Assembly: GCA_004297315.1 (NCBI GenBank)
Contig: SCTU01000277.1
Location: forward strand, 1 to 31,621
DNA length: 31,621 nucleotides
DNA from: Dehalococcoidia bacterium
GTDB taxonomy: Bacteria > Chloroflexota > Dehalococcoidia > UBA2979
Reading direction: 5' to 3'
Program-made: the position numbers and the translations under genes
Shown here: positions 1-7,401 of the stretch, in pieces
How positions within the stretch are numbered: the first letter of the stretch is position 1
Layout of the letters: every line of letters starts with the position of its first letter
The notes under the pieces: generated by a model
Databases searched by the model: none
What the model saw: only the letters and a program-made list of their open reading frames with translations
Told to the model about the DNA's origin: nothing

Positions 1-1
1 C

Positions 2-595
2 GCGGTCGTGCCGCTGGCCTTCCTGGAGCGGCGCGTGTCGCTTCCAGCCGTGGGGCGTAACTGGACGCTCGTCTTCATCGGCAACCTGGCGGGGGCACTC
101 GCCTATGCGGTGCTGTTCTACGCGACGCTGCACACGGGGACGCCGATGTCGGACAGGCTGATCGCGACGGCCGAGGCGAAGACGGTCGCCTATCAGGCCG
201 CCGGCATGCACGGGATGATCGAAGTCTTCGCGAAGGCTGTCCTCTGTAACTGGATGGTGACGATGGGCGTCGTGATGGCGTTTACGTCGACGTCTACGGT
301 CGGCAAGATCGTGGCGATGTGGCTTCCGATCCTGACGTTCTTTGCCCAGGGGTTCGAGCACTCGGTGGTCAACATGTTCGTCATTCCGGCCGGCATGCTG
401 CTCGGCGCGGACGTCTCTATCAGCCAGTGGTGGCTCTGGAACCAGATCCCGGTGACGCTGGGGAACGTCGCTGGCGGCTTCCTCTTCACCGGCCTCGCGC
501 TCTATGTCACGCATCGAAAGCGCGCTGCCGTGCAGGTGTCGGCCCGTGAGCCCATGACCGCGGGCGTCATCCAGGAGGTGGCCGCCGCATCGTAG
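2..595 (+). CDS. formate/nitrite transporter (FNT family), 5' end outside window
   Basis: This is the C-terminal part (about 197 residues) of an FNT-family inner-membrane channel, which conducts formate, nitrite or related monovalent anions. The reading frame is open to the window edge, and the family is usually about 260-290 residues, so roughly the first 70-90 residues lie upstream. Visible family signatures are the NWMV segment, the run MWLPI followed by FF and GFEHSVVNMF, and the late WNQIPVTLGN-x-xGG segment that lines the second half of the pore. At least four hydrophobic segments remain. The substrate cannot be decided: FocA, NirC and HSR-type members share these motifs, and the neighbours give no nitrite- or formate-specific context. 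A strong hairpin follows the stop codon. Confidence 0.88.
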   Translation, partial: AVVPLAFLERRVSLPAVGRNWTLVFIGNLAGALAYAVLFYATLHTGTPMSDRLIATAEAKTVAYQAAGMHGMIEVFAKAVLCNWMVTMGVVMAFTSTSTVGKIVAMWLPILTFFAQGFEHSVVNMFVIPAGMLLGADVSISQWWLWNQIPVTLGNVAGGFLFTGLALYVTHRKRAAVQVSAREPMTAGVIQEVAAAS

Positions 596-626
596 GACCG
601 CAGGCGGGCCTCGTAGTTGAGAGTTG

Positions 627-657
627 AGAGAGGGGGATCGCTGCGATCCCCCTCTCT
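627..657. terminator. perfect 14-bp hairpin, bidirectional terminator candidate
   Basis: Positions 627-640 and 644-657 are perfect reverse complements with a 3-nt CTG loop. The element sits between the FNT gene (plus) and the small membrane protein gene (minus), which converge here. There is no clear T tract, so termination efficiency is inferred from position and stem stability only. Confidence 0.6.
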
Positions 658-717
658 GGTCATCCGGACGGACGCTGGCTCCCGGCTACGGCATCGTGGT
701 CCGAATGCGAATGCTCG

Positions 718-972
718 CTAGGCCGTCCACCCGTACAACCGCTCGCCAATGGTCAGCACGATCAGCCAGAAGGCGATCGCGGCGGGCATTGCGGCGAGCA
801 CCATCATCGAGCGCCGGCGAGCCAGCATCAGCGTTGGGACTAGGCCCAACGTCCAGCCGGCATAGAGGAATGCGACGCCCGCCGGCGGTGCGACGAGGAA
901 TGACCCGAGGTATGGAAACACACCCGATACGAGGTAGAGGACGAGTCCAGCACCGACAAGGAACGTGCGCAT
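718..972 (-). CDS. small three-helix membrane protein, unknown function
   Basis: An 84-residue hydrophobic protein that I cannot assign to a family. It has three predicted membrane spans, roughly residues 3-23, 29-50 and 57-77. The second follows a Pro-Pro-Ala-Gly turn and is trailed by a short basic loop (ARRRS), which would be cytoplasmic by the positive-inside rule. It converges with the FNT gene across the 627-657 hairpin and lies about 70 bp downstream of another small minus-strand gene, so the two could share a transcript. The composition is typical of a genuine membrane protein and there is no competing frame here. Confidence 0.6.
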   Translation of the reverse strand: MRTFLVGAGLVLYLVSGVFPYLGSFLVAPPAGVAFLYAGWTLGLVPTLMLARRRSMMVLAAMPAAIAFWLIVLTIGERLYGWTA

Positions 973-1042
973 CGAGGTCTGAGATTAGCAGGGCTGCGGG
1001 ACACGAGCCTGGGGCTGCGTCGTCGAGGGTCCTCGTCCCAGT

Positions 1043-1273
1043 TCAGACGTCCAAGGGGCAGGCCGCACAACGCTTCGCCAGGGCGAGGAGACGCGCTCCG
1101 TCGAAGACCTGAGCAAGCCCCTGCTCAAGGCGGTCGGAGTCAAGGATGTCGAAGACGATCGTCAGGTGGTCGTCGTGATCTTCGGAATGGAATCGCAGCC
1201 GGCCGCCCCCGATTTGGTAACGGGCGAGCGCCTCGATTACGCGAAGACGGTGTTCGGCGTGCAGGTCGCTCAT
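1043..1273 (-). CDS. small hypothetical soluble protein
   Basis: A 76-residue protein, acidic in the middle, that I do not recognise. It begins MSDLHAEHRLRVIEALARYQ and ends with a Cys-Ala-Ala-Cys pair close to the C-terminus. It has no signal peptide or membrane span. The ATG at 1273 is preceded by a G-rich Shine-Dalgarno (GGGGAGGGGG in the mRNA) that forms one arm of a hairpin at 1278-1305, so translation may be controlled by mRNA folding. A promoter-like pair lies further upstream at 1365-1392. The start is well supported; the function is unknown. Confidence 0.55.
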   Translation of the reverse strand: MSDLHAEHRLRVIEALARYQIGGGRLRFHSEDHDDHLTIVFDILDSDRLEQGLAQVFDGARLLALAKRCAACPLDV

Positions 1274-1277
1274 CTGA

Positions 1278-1305
1278 AAGCCCCCTCCCCGGCCGCGGGG
1301 GGCTT
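1278..1305 (-). promoter_or_regulatory. hairpin covering the ribosome binding site of the 1043-1273 gene
   Basis: AAGCCCCC at 1278-1285 pairs with GGGGGCTT at 1298-1305. On the minus-strand transcript the G-rich arm is the Shine-Dalgarno, ending four bases before the ATG. The stem would partly hide the ribosome binding site. Regulation by this structure is inference. Confidence 0.4.
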
Positions 1306-1364
1306 GAAACCTACGCGCCCTCGCCCCTCACCGTCAGTCCACAGAATCGATGGCTGGGATCGAA

Positions 1365-1392
1365 AACCTACGAGAACATGCAAAAAAGTTAA
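1365..1392 (-). promoter_or_regulatory. candidate sigma-70-type promoter for the 1043-1273 gene
   Basis: Read on the minus strand there is a -35-like TTAACT (1392-1387), a 16-bp spacer and a -10-like TAGGTT (1370-1365), inside the only AT-rich patch of the gap. Transcription would run into the gene starting at 1273. This is a match by eye only. Confidence 0.35.
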
Positions 1393-1597
1393 CAATTGCG
1401 GGCCGAACGGAGTCACCCGTATCCCGATTCTCAACCAGGCTGAGACCGCGCTCACACGCTCGATCGGCTGCCAGGGCTCCCACTCAGTGGGGTGAGGATC
1501 GGATGGCAAGGTAACCGCAGGACCTCGTCTCGGAGCCTAGCCCGCGAGGCGTATCGTCTCGGAGGTGCGGGGCGTTCCGCTCCCGGCGGGGGGATTA

Positions 1598-2356
1598 ATG
1601 GCCGAGGAGCCGCAAGCGCCAAGTGGCAAGACGGTGCAGACATGGCCTCGCAGGGCTGTGTTGGAGCGGCTCGGCGCTTACCTCCTACCGTCACTCATCG
1701 CGGCCCTCGCAGCGGGGTTCTTCATCGCGGGTGTCGGCGGGCGGCTCGCGATGTTCCTGCTCCGGGTTACCTCTGGCGGCGATGTGGTGGGGATCAAGAG
1801 CGACGACGGCTTCATCATCGGCCGGTTCACCTCATCGACGATTCCTCTCGTGCTCGGGCTGGCCGTTGGTTCAGCGGTCGTACTCGGGCCGCTCTTCGCA
1901 CTGGTTCGCCTCTGGCTCCCAGCGGCATGGCGCGTACCCATCATGACGCTTTACTGCGGCCTGGTCGGAGGTGCGTTGCTCGTCCACCGGGAAGGCGTCG
2001 ACTTCACCGTCCTCTCACCGCCTGCGCTCGCCGTCGGGCTTTTCGTCGCGATTCCCGCGGCGTTTGGCGCGGCCCTCGAGCCACTTCGCAACATGGCCGA
2101 ACGCCGGACCAGCCGCCCCCCAAGGCGGCTCTTCGTCGTCGTGCCCGTACTGGCGTCCGCGGTGGCAATCGCTGGGCCGCCGGGACTGGGGCTCGTCGTC
2201 CTCGCGTGGGGCACAGTCTTGCTGGGGCAGGGTGGGCGAGTCGGTGAAGCGCTGCGGTCCAGGCAGGCCATGTTGGTCGGATCGCTTCTATTGATCGCTT
2301 CCGGGGCGCTCGCAGCGGTCGACCTTGCGCGGGACGTGCGGGGGCTTCTTCTCTAG
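1598..2356 (+). CDS. integral membrane protein, unknown function
   Basis: A 252-residue membrane protein. The ATG at 1598 is chosen because a GGGGGGA Shine-Dalgarno sits just upstream; an in-frame start at 1565 lacks one. After a polar N-terminus (MAEEPQAPSG) there are about six to seven hydrophobic spans. They include a Gly/Ala-rich first helix containing GVGGRLAMFLLR, a loop with SDDGFIIGRFTSSTI, and two late spans separated by a basic linker (RRTSRPPRRL). The segment VGGRLAMFLLRVTSG followed by a short acidic loop looks like a conserved signature, but I cannot name the family. It stands alone between a divergent small gene and the downstream acyl-CoA dehydrogenase-like gene. Confidence 0.7.
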   Translation: MAEEPQAPSGKTVQTWPRRAVLERLGAYLLPSLIAALAAGFFIAGVGGRLAMFLLRVTSGGDVVGIKSDDGFIIGRFTSSTIPLVLGLAVGSAVVLGPLFALVRLWLPAAWRVPIMTLYCGLVGGALLVHREGVDFTVLSPPALAVGLFVAIPAAFGAALEPLRNMAERRTSRPPRRLFVVVPVLASAVAIAGPPGLGLVVLAWGTVLLGQGGRVGEALRSRQAMLVGSLLLIASGALAAVDLARDVRGLLL

Positions 2357-2438
2357 TCGAGTCCACGACCCCGGAGCGCACCCGCGGACTGCCTGCTCAT
2401 GGAGCCACGTGCTCCGCCATCGTTGCGCGACGCGATTT

Positions 2439-2457
2439 TACGTTGCCCGCTAACGTA
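2439..2457. promoter_or_regulatory. dyad TACGTT-N7-AACGTA, possible operator
   Basis: A perfect 6-bp inverted repeat (2439-2444 and 2452-2457) with a 7-bp spacer lies about 110 bp before the acyl-CoA dehydrogenase-like gene. Its size and spacing would suit a dimeric TetR- or MarR-type regulator. No such regulator is encoded in the window, so the role is inference. Confidence 0.35.
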
Positions 2458-2569
2458 GGGGTGCGCTCCTGAAAATCCTCAACGAGCGCTTGGGGCGGGG
2501 GCGGGACAGACATCAATTGCGTCCTGCCCGGTATATCGGCCGACGATCGTGAGAAGAGCGAGGTGCCGT

Positions 2570-3667
2570 GTGCTGAGCGTCCAAGAAGTCCACGATCTTG
2601 CTCTTCGTGCGGCGGAACGAGAGCGGGACAATCCGGATGCCTACCCGGTTGTCACTCTCCGCGAACTCTTCGGATCAGGCCTGATTTCCGGCCCCTTTTC
2701 GGTGAGGGATGGCGGTAGCGGGTGGACGTGCGCCGATGCGGCGAAGGCCACTGCGGTACTCGCCTCGCGCTCACCGTCGGCAGCGCTGATCGCGGCAATG
2801 CCGCTTGGGCTGGCGGGAATCGTCGCAGGCACCGGCCCGGTCGTACCGGCGTCCAGCCGGACCGCCTGGGAGGAACAGGCCGCCGCAATCGCGGCGGACT
2901 TTCGTGCCGGCAAGCATTACGCCGCCTGCAACTCTGAGGCTGGAGCGGGCGGGTCGCTCGCGGCCACGAAGACGGTTGCTTCGAAGACACCGTCCGGCTG
3001 GCGTCTGACCGGCCCGAAGATCCTCGCCTCCGGTGGGACGCATGCCGACGTCTTCTTCTCGACGGCCAGAGTCAGTCAGGATGACATGCCCGGCGCCGGC
3101 GTCGTGGAGTTCTTCTTCGTCCCGACGGACGCGCCCGGGGTCACCGTCGCCCGCGACTGGGATGGCTTCGGCATGCGGAGCACGGAAAGCCAGAGCGTGC
3201 ACTACGCCGACGCCCCGGCGACGGGGATCTGGGGCTTCCCGGACTTCATCGCGACCGCCCAGCCGCTCTCGTATTTCTTCTGCCTCTTCGCAGCCATACC
3301 GCTCGGTTGCGCGACCGGGCTGCTCGAACTGATGAGCACGCCGGTCCCCGCGTCGCCGGCACTGCGCCTCCGGCTTGCTGACGCACGCATGAAGCAGGAG
3401 GCGCTCAGCGCCTATCTGAGCGAAACGGCGGCAGCCTGGCGTCCTGCCGCGGGCCCCGAGTACGCGGCACGCGTGCTCCGCATGAAGACGTACGTCACGT
3501 CCGAGGCGACCAAGCTTTGCGCCGAGTTATTCGCGCTCAGCGGCGGACGCCACTACCGACGCGACGGAGTTGCCGCCCGCTTCTTGGCAGACTCCTTCGC
3601 AGGGACGGCCCTCCGGCCGCCACTCGCGTTGGCTCTCGACGCCCTCGTCGAGCAATTCGAGGACTAA
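2570..3667 (+). CDS. acyl-CoA dehydrogenase-like flavoprotein
   Basis: A protein of about 365 residues with the acyl-CoA dehydrogenase fold: a helical N-terminal domain, a central beta domain with the flavin-contacting segment NSEAGAGGS (about residues 121-129) and the following WRLTGPKILASGG, then a helical C-terminal domain. The GTG at 2570 has GCGAGG six bases upstream; an in-frame GTG at 2549 would add seven residues without a ribosome binding site. The C-terminus (SGGRHYRRDG, then SFAGTALRPPL) resembles members that lack the classical catalytic Glu and behave like HpaH/DszC-type flavin enzymes, so true acyl-CoA dehydrogenation should not be assumed. It is monocistronic and converges with the GH130 gene. 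Confidence 0.75.
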   Translation: MLSVQEVHDLALRAAERERDNPDAYPVVTLRELFGSGLISGPFSVRDGGSGWTCADAAKATAVLASRSPSAALIAAMPLGLAGIVAGTGPVVPASSRTAWEEQAAAIAADFRAGKHYAACNSEAGAGGSLAATKTVASKTPSGWRLTGPKILASGGTHADVFFSTARVSQDDMPGAGVVEFFFVPTDAPGVTVARDWDGFGMRSTESQSVHYADAPATGIWGFPDFIATAQPLSYFFCLFAAIPLGCATGLLELMSTPVPASPALRLRLADARMKQEALSAYLSETAAAWRPAAGPEYAARVLRMKTYVTSEATKLCAELFALSGGRHYRRDGVAARFLADSFAGTALRPPLALALDALVEQFED

Positions 3668-3719
3668 CCCTCGCGCGGCCACAACATCGCCGCGGCGGCG
3701 GATCGATTTCGCCCGCCGC

Positions 3720-4757
3720 CTAACCGTTCTCGCGCAGCCAATCGAGGAGGGTCGATACCTTCGCGGTCGCGACGCCGATCGAGGTGTCGGCTGCTCCGTA
3801 GTACATGTGCAGTTCGCCGGTGCTTTCGTCCGTGACAGTCCCGCACGAGAACACCACGTTCGGGACGTCGCCCATTGATTCGTAGCCGGCCGACGGGCCG
3901 AACATCCAGTCGTGTGAGCGACGGATCACGATGCGGGGGTCGTCTCGGTCGAGCAGGGCAAGCCCCATCCGGTACAGCGAACCGGACGCGGTGTGCCGGA
4001 CGCCGTGATAGATCAGCAGCCAGCCCTCGGGGGTCTCGATCGGCGGCGGCGAAAGCCCGATCTTGCCGGCGTCCCAGAAGGAGCCTTCTCGGGCCTCCAT
4101 CAGCATCATGTGGTCGCCCCAGTGCTTGAGGTCGGGCGAGAACGAAAGCCAGATGTTGGCCTTCGACAGTCCGGTGGTGGCGACGGGCCGGTGGATCAGC
4201 GCCCAGCGACCGCCAATGCGCGAGGGGAAGAGCGCCGCATCCTTGTCCTCGGGTGGCGTGATCGGCCCGCGCCGTTCGAACGTCCTGAAGTCTTCCGTCA
4301 GGGCGAGGGCGACCAGCGGCCCGTTGCGTGAGAACGACGTGTAGGTGATCGCATAGCGCTGGAGTTCCTCAAGCCAGACGATCCGCGGGTCTTCGATACC
4401 CCACAGTTCTTCGGGATACTCTTGAGGGAGAGGTATCAGCGCTGGGGAGTCGTCGATTCGCCAACCTGAGATGCCGTCGGCGCTTCGCGCGACGGTGAAG
4501 TGGGAGGCGCCGCGGCGGTCTTCGACGCGCACGAGTAGGAGCGTCTCGCCGCTGGCGAGGCGAGTCGCACCTGGGTTGAACACGCTGTTCGCCGGGTATG
4601 GCCAATGGCCCGGCGCGAGGATCGGATTCCCTGCGTGGCGCTTGAACAACTCGGCGAATCCGGTGCGGTCGACGAAGATGTCAGACGATGAGGAAATGCC
4701 AGGCATGTTCTGCCTTTCGACTGACTGACGAGCCATCTGGCCTTCCACTGTATCCAT
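3720..4757 (-). CDS. GH130 family glycoside phosphorylase/hydrolase (beta-mannoside type)
   Basis: A 345-residue five-bladed beta-propeller protein of family GH130, whose members phosphorolyse or hydrolyse beta-1,2- or beta-1,4-mannosides. Visible signatures are NPILAPG near residue 44, SVFNPGATR (58-66), LLLVRVEDRRG (73-83), the GIEDPR block (120-125) carrying the catalytic Asp123, and KDAALFPSRI followed by HRP (172-191). The ATG at 4757 is preceded by GGAG at good spacing; an upstream in-frame GTG at 4775 is less likely. There is no signal peptide, so it is cytoplasmic. It is divergent from the alpha/alpha-barrel and GT4 genes across only 58 bp, which suggests joint control and a shared mannoside or glycan substrate. 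Phosphorylase versus hydrolase cannot be settled by eye. Confidence 0.85.
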   Translation of the reverse strand: MDTVEGQMARQSVERQNMPGISSSSDIFVDRTGFAELFKRHAGNPILAPGHWPYPANSVFNPGATRLASGETLLLVRVEDRRGASHFTVARSADGISGWRIDDSPALIPLPQEYPEELWGIEDPRIVWLEELQRYAITYTSFSRNGPLVALALTEDFRTFERRGPITPPEDKDAALFPSRIGGRWALIHRPVATTGLSKANIWLSFSPDLKHWGDHMMLMEAREGSFWDAGKIGLSPPPIETPEGWLLIYHGVRHTASGSLYRMGLALLDRDDPRIVIRRSHDWMFGPSAGYESMGDVPNVVFSCGTVTDESTGELHMYYGAADTSIGVATAKVSTLLDWLRENG

Positions 4758-4815
4758 GACCGCTCCGCGGGTCACCGGCCGCCCTGGATTGTGCTAAGAG
4801 AGAAGGGGAGGCGCT
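4758..4815. promoter_or_regulatory. 58-bp divergent promoter region of the glycan cluster
   Basis: The GH130 gene (minus) and the barrel/GT4 operon (plus) start from the two ends of this 58-bp stretch, so their promoters must overlap or lie inside one another's leader. An AAGGGGAGG ribosome binding site for the plus gene occupies its right end. I see no convincing -10/-35 pair. Confidence 0.4.
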
Positions 4816-5865
4816 GTGATCCGTCAACTCCAACGTTTACTCCGACCGATCCCTGCACTTGGTCAGGGCACACTTGCGCTGGCAATCTATGCCCACCCCA
4901 ACGGCGGTGAGTTCGACCTGACGGAGGCGGCCGAGTCGGGTTACGAGGGCGTGGCCTGCGTCGATGACGCCGCACGTGGCGCGCTGCTCTATACGGAAAT
5001 TTGGAACGCGTACGGTTTTCCGTGGGCACGCGAGGCCGCCGAGGGCCTGTTGCGGTTCACATGCGCAATGCAAATGCCGGACGGCGCATTTGCCAACTTC
5101 GCGGCTGGCTGGGACGGCCGGCTGCAGCTGGACACTCCGACGTCGAGGCCCGGCGGCGGGCCCTGGCAGGCGCGCGCGATGCACGCCCTTGCGCGCGCAG
5201 CCACGGTGTTCGGCTCCGGACTGTATGTCGATGCGTTTGAGGCGGGCATCCCCGCGCTCAGCGAACCGACGCCTCATCTCGACATCAGCGCGGTGAGGGC
5301 CCTCGCGATGCTCGAATACTCACGGGCCACCAATACCCGACTCGCGGGAGAGCGTGCGGTCGCCTGGTCAGAGGCCATCTTCGACGCCCGGATCGGAGAC
5401 GTCCTTCCGGACCAAGCCGGCCGCGAGGACGTCCACCTCTGGGGCCACCTGCAGGAGGCCGCGCTCGCGCGCGTCGGCGCGACGTTCGGGCGCGACCATC
5501 TGGTACAGGCCGCCGCCCGCAGCGCGGACGCCCTCCTGGCGCCGGCTGTCGAGAGCGCCTTCGCCGGGCCTCGATCGCTCGCGTTCGATGTGAGCAGCAC
5601 CATCGCCAACCTCGACGCGGTCGCTCGCGCGACTGAAGACACGCGCTACACCGAACTGGCGACGTCTGCGCGGGCGTGGTTTGACGGACGCAACGCCGCC
5701 GGTCAGCCCGTGTACGACCGTCAGCGAGGCCTCGTCCGAGACGGCATCGACGGGTCGCGCGTCAGCGAGAACTCGGGTGCCGAATCGAACATCGAGGGCG
5801 GCCTCGCACTTATCAACACTCTTCCGTGGGACGCGATCGAGGGAGACCTGACGGCTTCGCGCTAG
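4816..5865 (+). CDS. alpha/alpha-barrel (six-hairpin-like) protein of the GH130/GT4 cluster
   Basis: A 349-residue cytoplasmic protein starting at GTG 4816, with a strong AAGGGGAGG ribosome binding site. The helical-hairpin periodicity and motifs such as GYEGVACVDDAARGALL (about residues 42-58), FANFAAGWDGR, ARAMHALARAA and the late NSGAESNIEGGLAL resemble six-hairpin glycosidase-like proteins encoded beside GT4 and GH130 genes and often annotated only as glycosyltransferase-associated. The Asp pair in CVDDAARG and the Glu in SGAESNIEG are candidate active-site residues. It lies 15 bp upstream of the GT4 gene in one operon. I infer a role in processing the same glycan; the activity is not known to me. 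Confidence 0.65.
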   Translation: MIRQLQRLLRPIPALGQGTLALAIYAHPNGGEFDLTEAAESGYEGVACVDDAARGALLYTEIWNAYGFPWAREAAEGLLRFTCAMQMPDGAFANFAAGWDGRLQLDTPTSRPGGGPWQARAMHALARAATVFGSGLYVDAFEAGIPALSEPTPHLDISAVRALAMLEYSRATNTRLAGERAVAWSEAIFDARIGDVLPDQAGREDVHLWGHLQEAALARVGATFGRDHLVQAAARSADALLAPAVESAFAGPRSLAFDVSSTIANLDAVARATEDTRYTELATSARAWFDGRNAAGQPVYDRQRGLVRDGIDGSRVSENSGAESNIEGGLALINTLPWDAIEGDLTASR

Positions 5866-5880
5866 TTCGCGTCATGGCGA

Positions 5881-7260
5881 GTGAGTGCAACGGTTCTGAG
5901 ATGCGTAGTGGCCTACGCTTATTGGAAGGCGACCTCCTACACGAGAGGGTCTGACCCTACCCGGAGGTGCCCTATCAACCTGCAGTTGCCCCCTCATCGG
6001 CTCCCGCTGACGTTGCCCCCCGGTCCCCGGAGGGTCAGTGATTTCCTGCGATTCGATGCACAGGGGTTGGCTCAGTTAAGCGTCGCACTCGTCTCGACGC
6101 ACACGCCGAGGCAGTGCGGGATCGCCACATTCACGTCCGACCTCGCTGAAGCGATTCGACGGGCCGACCCAGATATCCGGACGACGTGGGCCGCGGTGGA
6201 TGAGGCGCAATCGACTCATTCGTATGGCCCCGAGGTCCACTGGCGCATCCGGCAGGGCTGTCCTGACAGCTACGCGGAGGCAGCCGTCGCGCTGAACAAC
6301 TCTGACGTCGATGTCGTCTCTCTCCAGCACGAGTTCGGCCTCTATGGGATCTGGGGCGAGACGTTTGACGACCACCTCGAGACGTTCCTCGATGTGTTGG
6401 AGAAGCCCCTGGTCGTCACGCTGCACACGGTCCTTCCGAACCCGTCGCCGTCGGTCCGGGACGCCGTACAACGCATCGGTCGTCGAAGCGACGCAATCAT
6501 GGCGATGGCCGGGCGGGCGCGGGCGATCCTCGAGCAGGAGTACGGCCTCGACCCAGCCAAGGTCCACGTCATCCCCCACGGTGTCCCGCCGATGGGTTCA
6601 CTCGATCGCGAGGCGGCGAAGGCAGAACTCGGCCTCAGCGGCCGCCGGGTCATCTCCACGTTCGGTTTCGTCGACCCGCGCAAGGGGCTTGAGTACATGA
6701 TCGAGGCGATGGCGGACGTGGTCCGCCGTCACCCGGACACGCTCTACATGCTCCTCGGCCGTACGCACCCGGACCTCGCGCGGTATGAAGGGGAGAAGTA
6801 CCGCGGTGGGCTCGTCGACCTGGTTGCTTCTCGCGGGCTCGAGGGCCATGTCGTGTTCATCGACCGGTACCTGAGCCAGGAACAGATTCTGAACTACCTG
6901 GTCGCGAGCGACATCTACGTCACGCCGTACCTGGACCCGAACCAGATCACCAGCGGGACGCTTTCATATGCGCTCGGTGCCGGCAAAGCGATCGTGTCGA
7001 CCCGCTACGCGCACGCCGTCGAAGCATTGGCCGACCGGCGCGGTCTGCTCGTGGACTTCCGAAGCGCCGAGGCCCTCGCCCGCGCTGTCACGGACATCCT
7101 TGACAGCGAGGAACTGCGTGCCGAGTTGGAGCGCAATGCGACGCAGTATGGCGCCCAGATGGCATGGCCCAGCATCGGGCGCCGCGTTGCGCAGCTCTAT
7201 CGCTCCGTGACCGCTGCTGCTGCCCGGACGGGCGCCGAGCAGCCGTTGCTGGCGAGCTAG
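5881..7260 (+). CDS. GT4 family glycosyltransferase
   Basis: A GT-B-fold retaining glycosyltransferase of family GT4. The N-terminal Rossmann domain starts at SVALVSTHTPRQCGIATFTSDL, with the acceptor-side loop QHEFGLYG further on. The C-terminal nucleotide-sugar domain has HVIPHGVPP, STFGFVDPRKGLEYMIEA, VVFIDRYLS and the donor-binding region ending TSGTLSYALGAGKAIVSTRYAHAVE. The open frame gives 459 residues from GTG 5881, but the first 60 or so do not look like family sequence and no clear Shine-Dalgarno precedes 5881. The true start may be further in, for example TTG near 6067. It is co-transcribed with the barrel protein. It likely transfers mannose or a related sugar, inferred from the GH130 neighbour. 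Confidence 0.85.
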   Translation: MSATVLRCVVAYAYWKATSYTRGSDPTRRCPINLQLPPHRLPLTLPPGPRRVSDFLRFDAQGLAQLSVALVSTHTPRQCGIATFTSDLAEAIRRADPDIRTTWAAVDEAQSTHSYGPEVHWRIRQGCPDSYAEAAVALNNSDVDVVSLQHEFGLYGIWGETFDDHLETFLDVLEKPLVVTLHTVLPNPSPSVRDAVQRIGRRSDAIMAMAGRARAILEQEYGLDPAKVHVIPHGVPPMGSLDREAAKAELGLSGRRVISTFGFVDPRKGLEYMIEAMADVVRRHPDTLYMLLGRTHPDLARYEGEKYRGGLVDLVASRGLEGHVVFIDRYLSQEQILNYLVASDIYVTPYLDPNQITSGTLSYALGAGKAIVSTRYAHAVEALADRRGLLVDFRSAEALARAVTDILDSEELRAELERNATQYGAQMAWPSIGRRVAQLYRSVTAAAARTGAEQPLLAS

Positions 7261-7331
7261 CGTCAAGCGCGCGGTCATTCCAGCAGCGGCTCTGTGCCCG
7301 AAACGGTAGGCGCAGCGACGAGCCGCGCCGG

Positions 7332-7380
7332 CAGCGTGCGGTCATCTCGGCGAAGACGACCGCAACGCTGATACGCGGAG
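7332..7380. terminator. imperfect hairpin between convergent genes
   Basis: CAGCGTGCGGTC at 7332-7343 pairs with GACCGCAACGCTG at 7368-7380, 12 pairs with one bulged base. It lies in the 141-bp gap where the GT4 gene and the minus-strand membrane gene converge. No T tract follows, so terminator function is tentative. Confidence 0.35.
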
Positions 7381-7401
7381 CCGTCTCGGGCGCCGGTTTC
7401 C

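Larger units (their letters stand above)
1274..1597. other. intergenic gap of 324 bp between divergent genes
   Basis: The gap separates the minus-strand 76-residue gene from the plus-strand membrane protein gene. It holds the ribosome-binding-site hairpin at 1278-1305, the promoter-like pair at 1365-1392 and an AT-rich stretch around 1380-1400. I see no further gene: short frames here have poor composition and no ribosome binding site. Confidence 0.5.
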
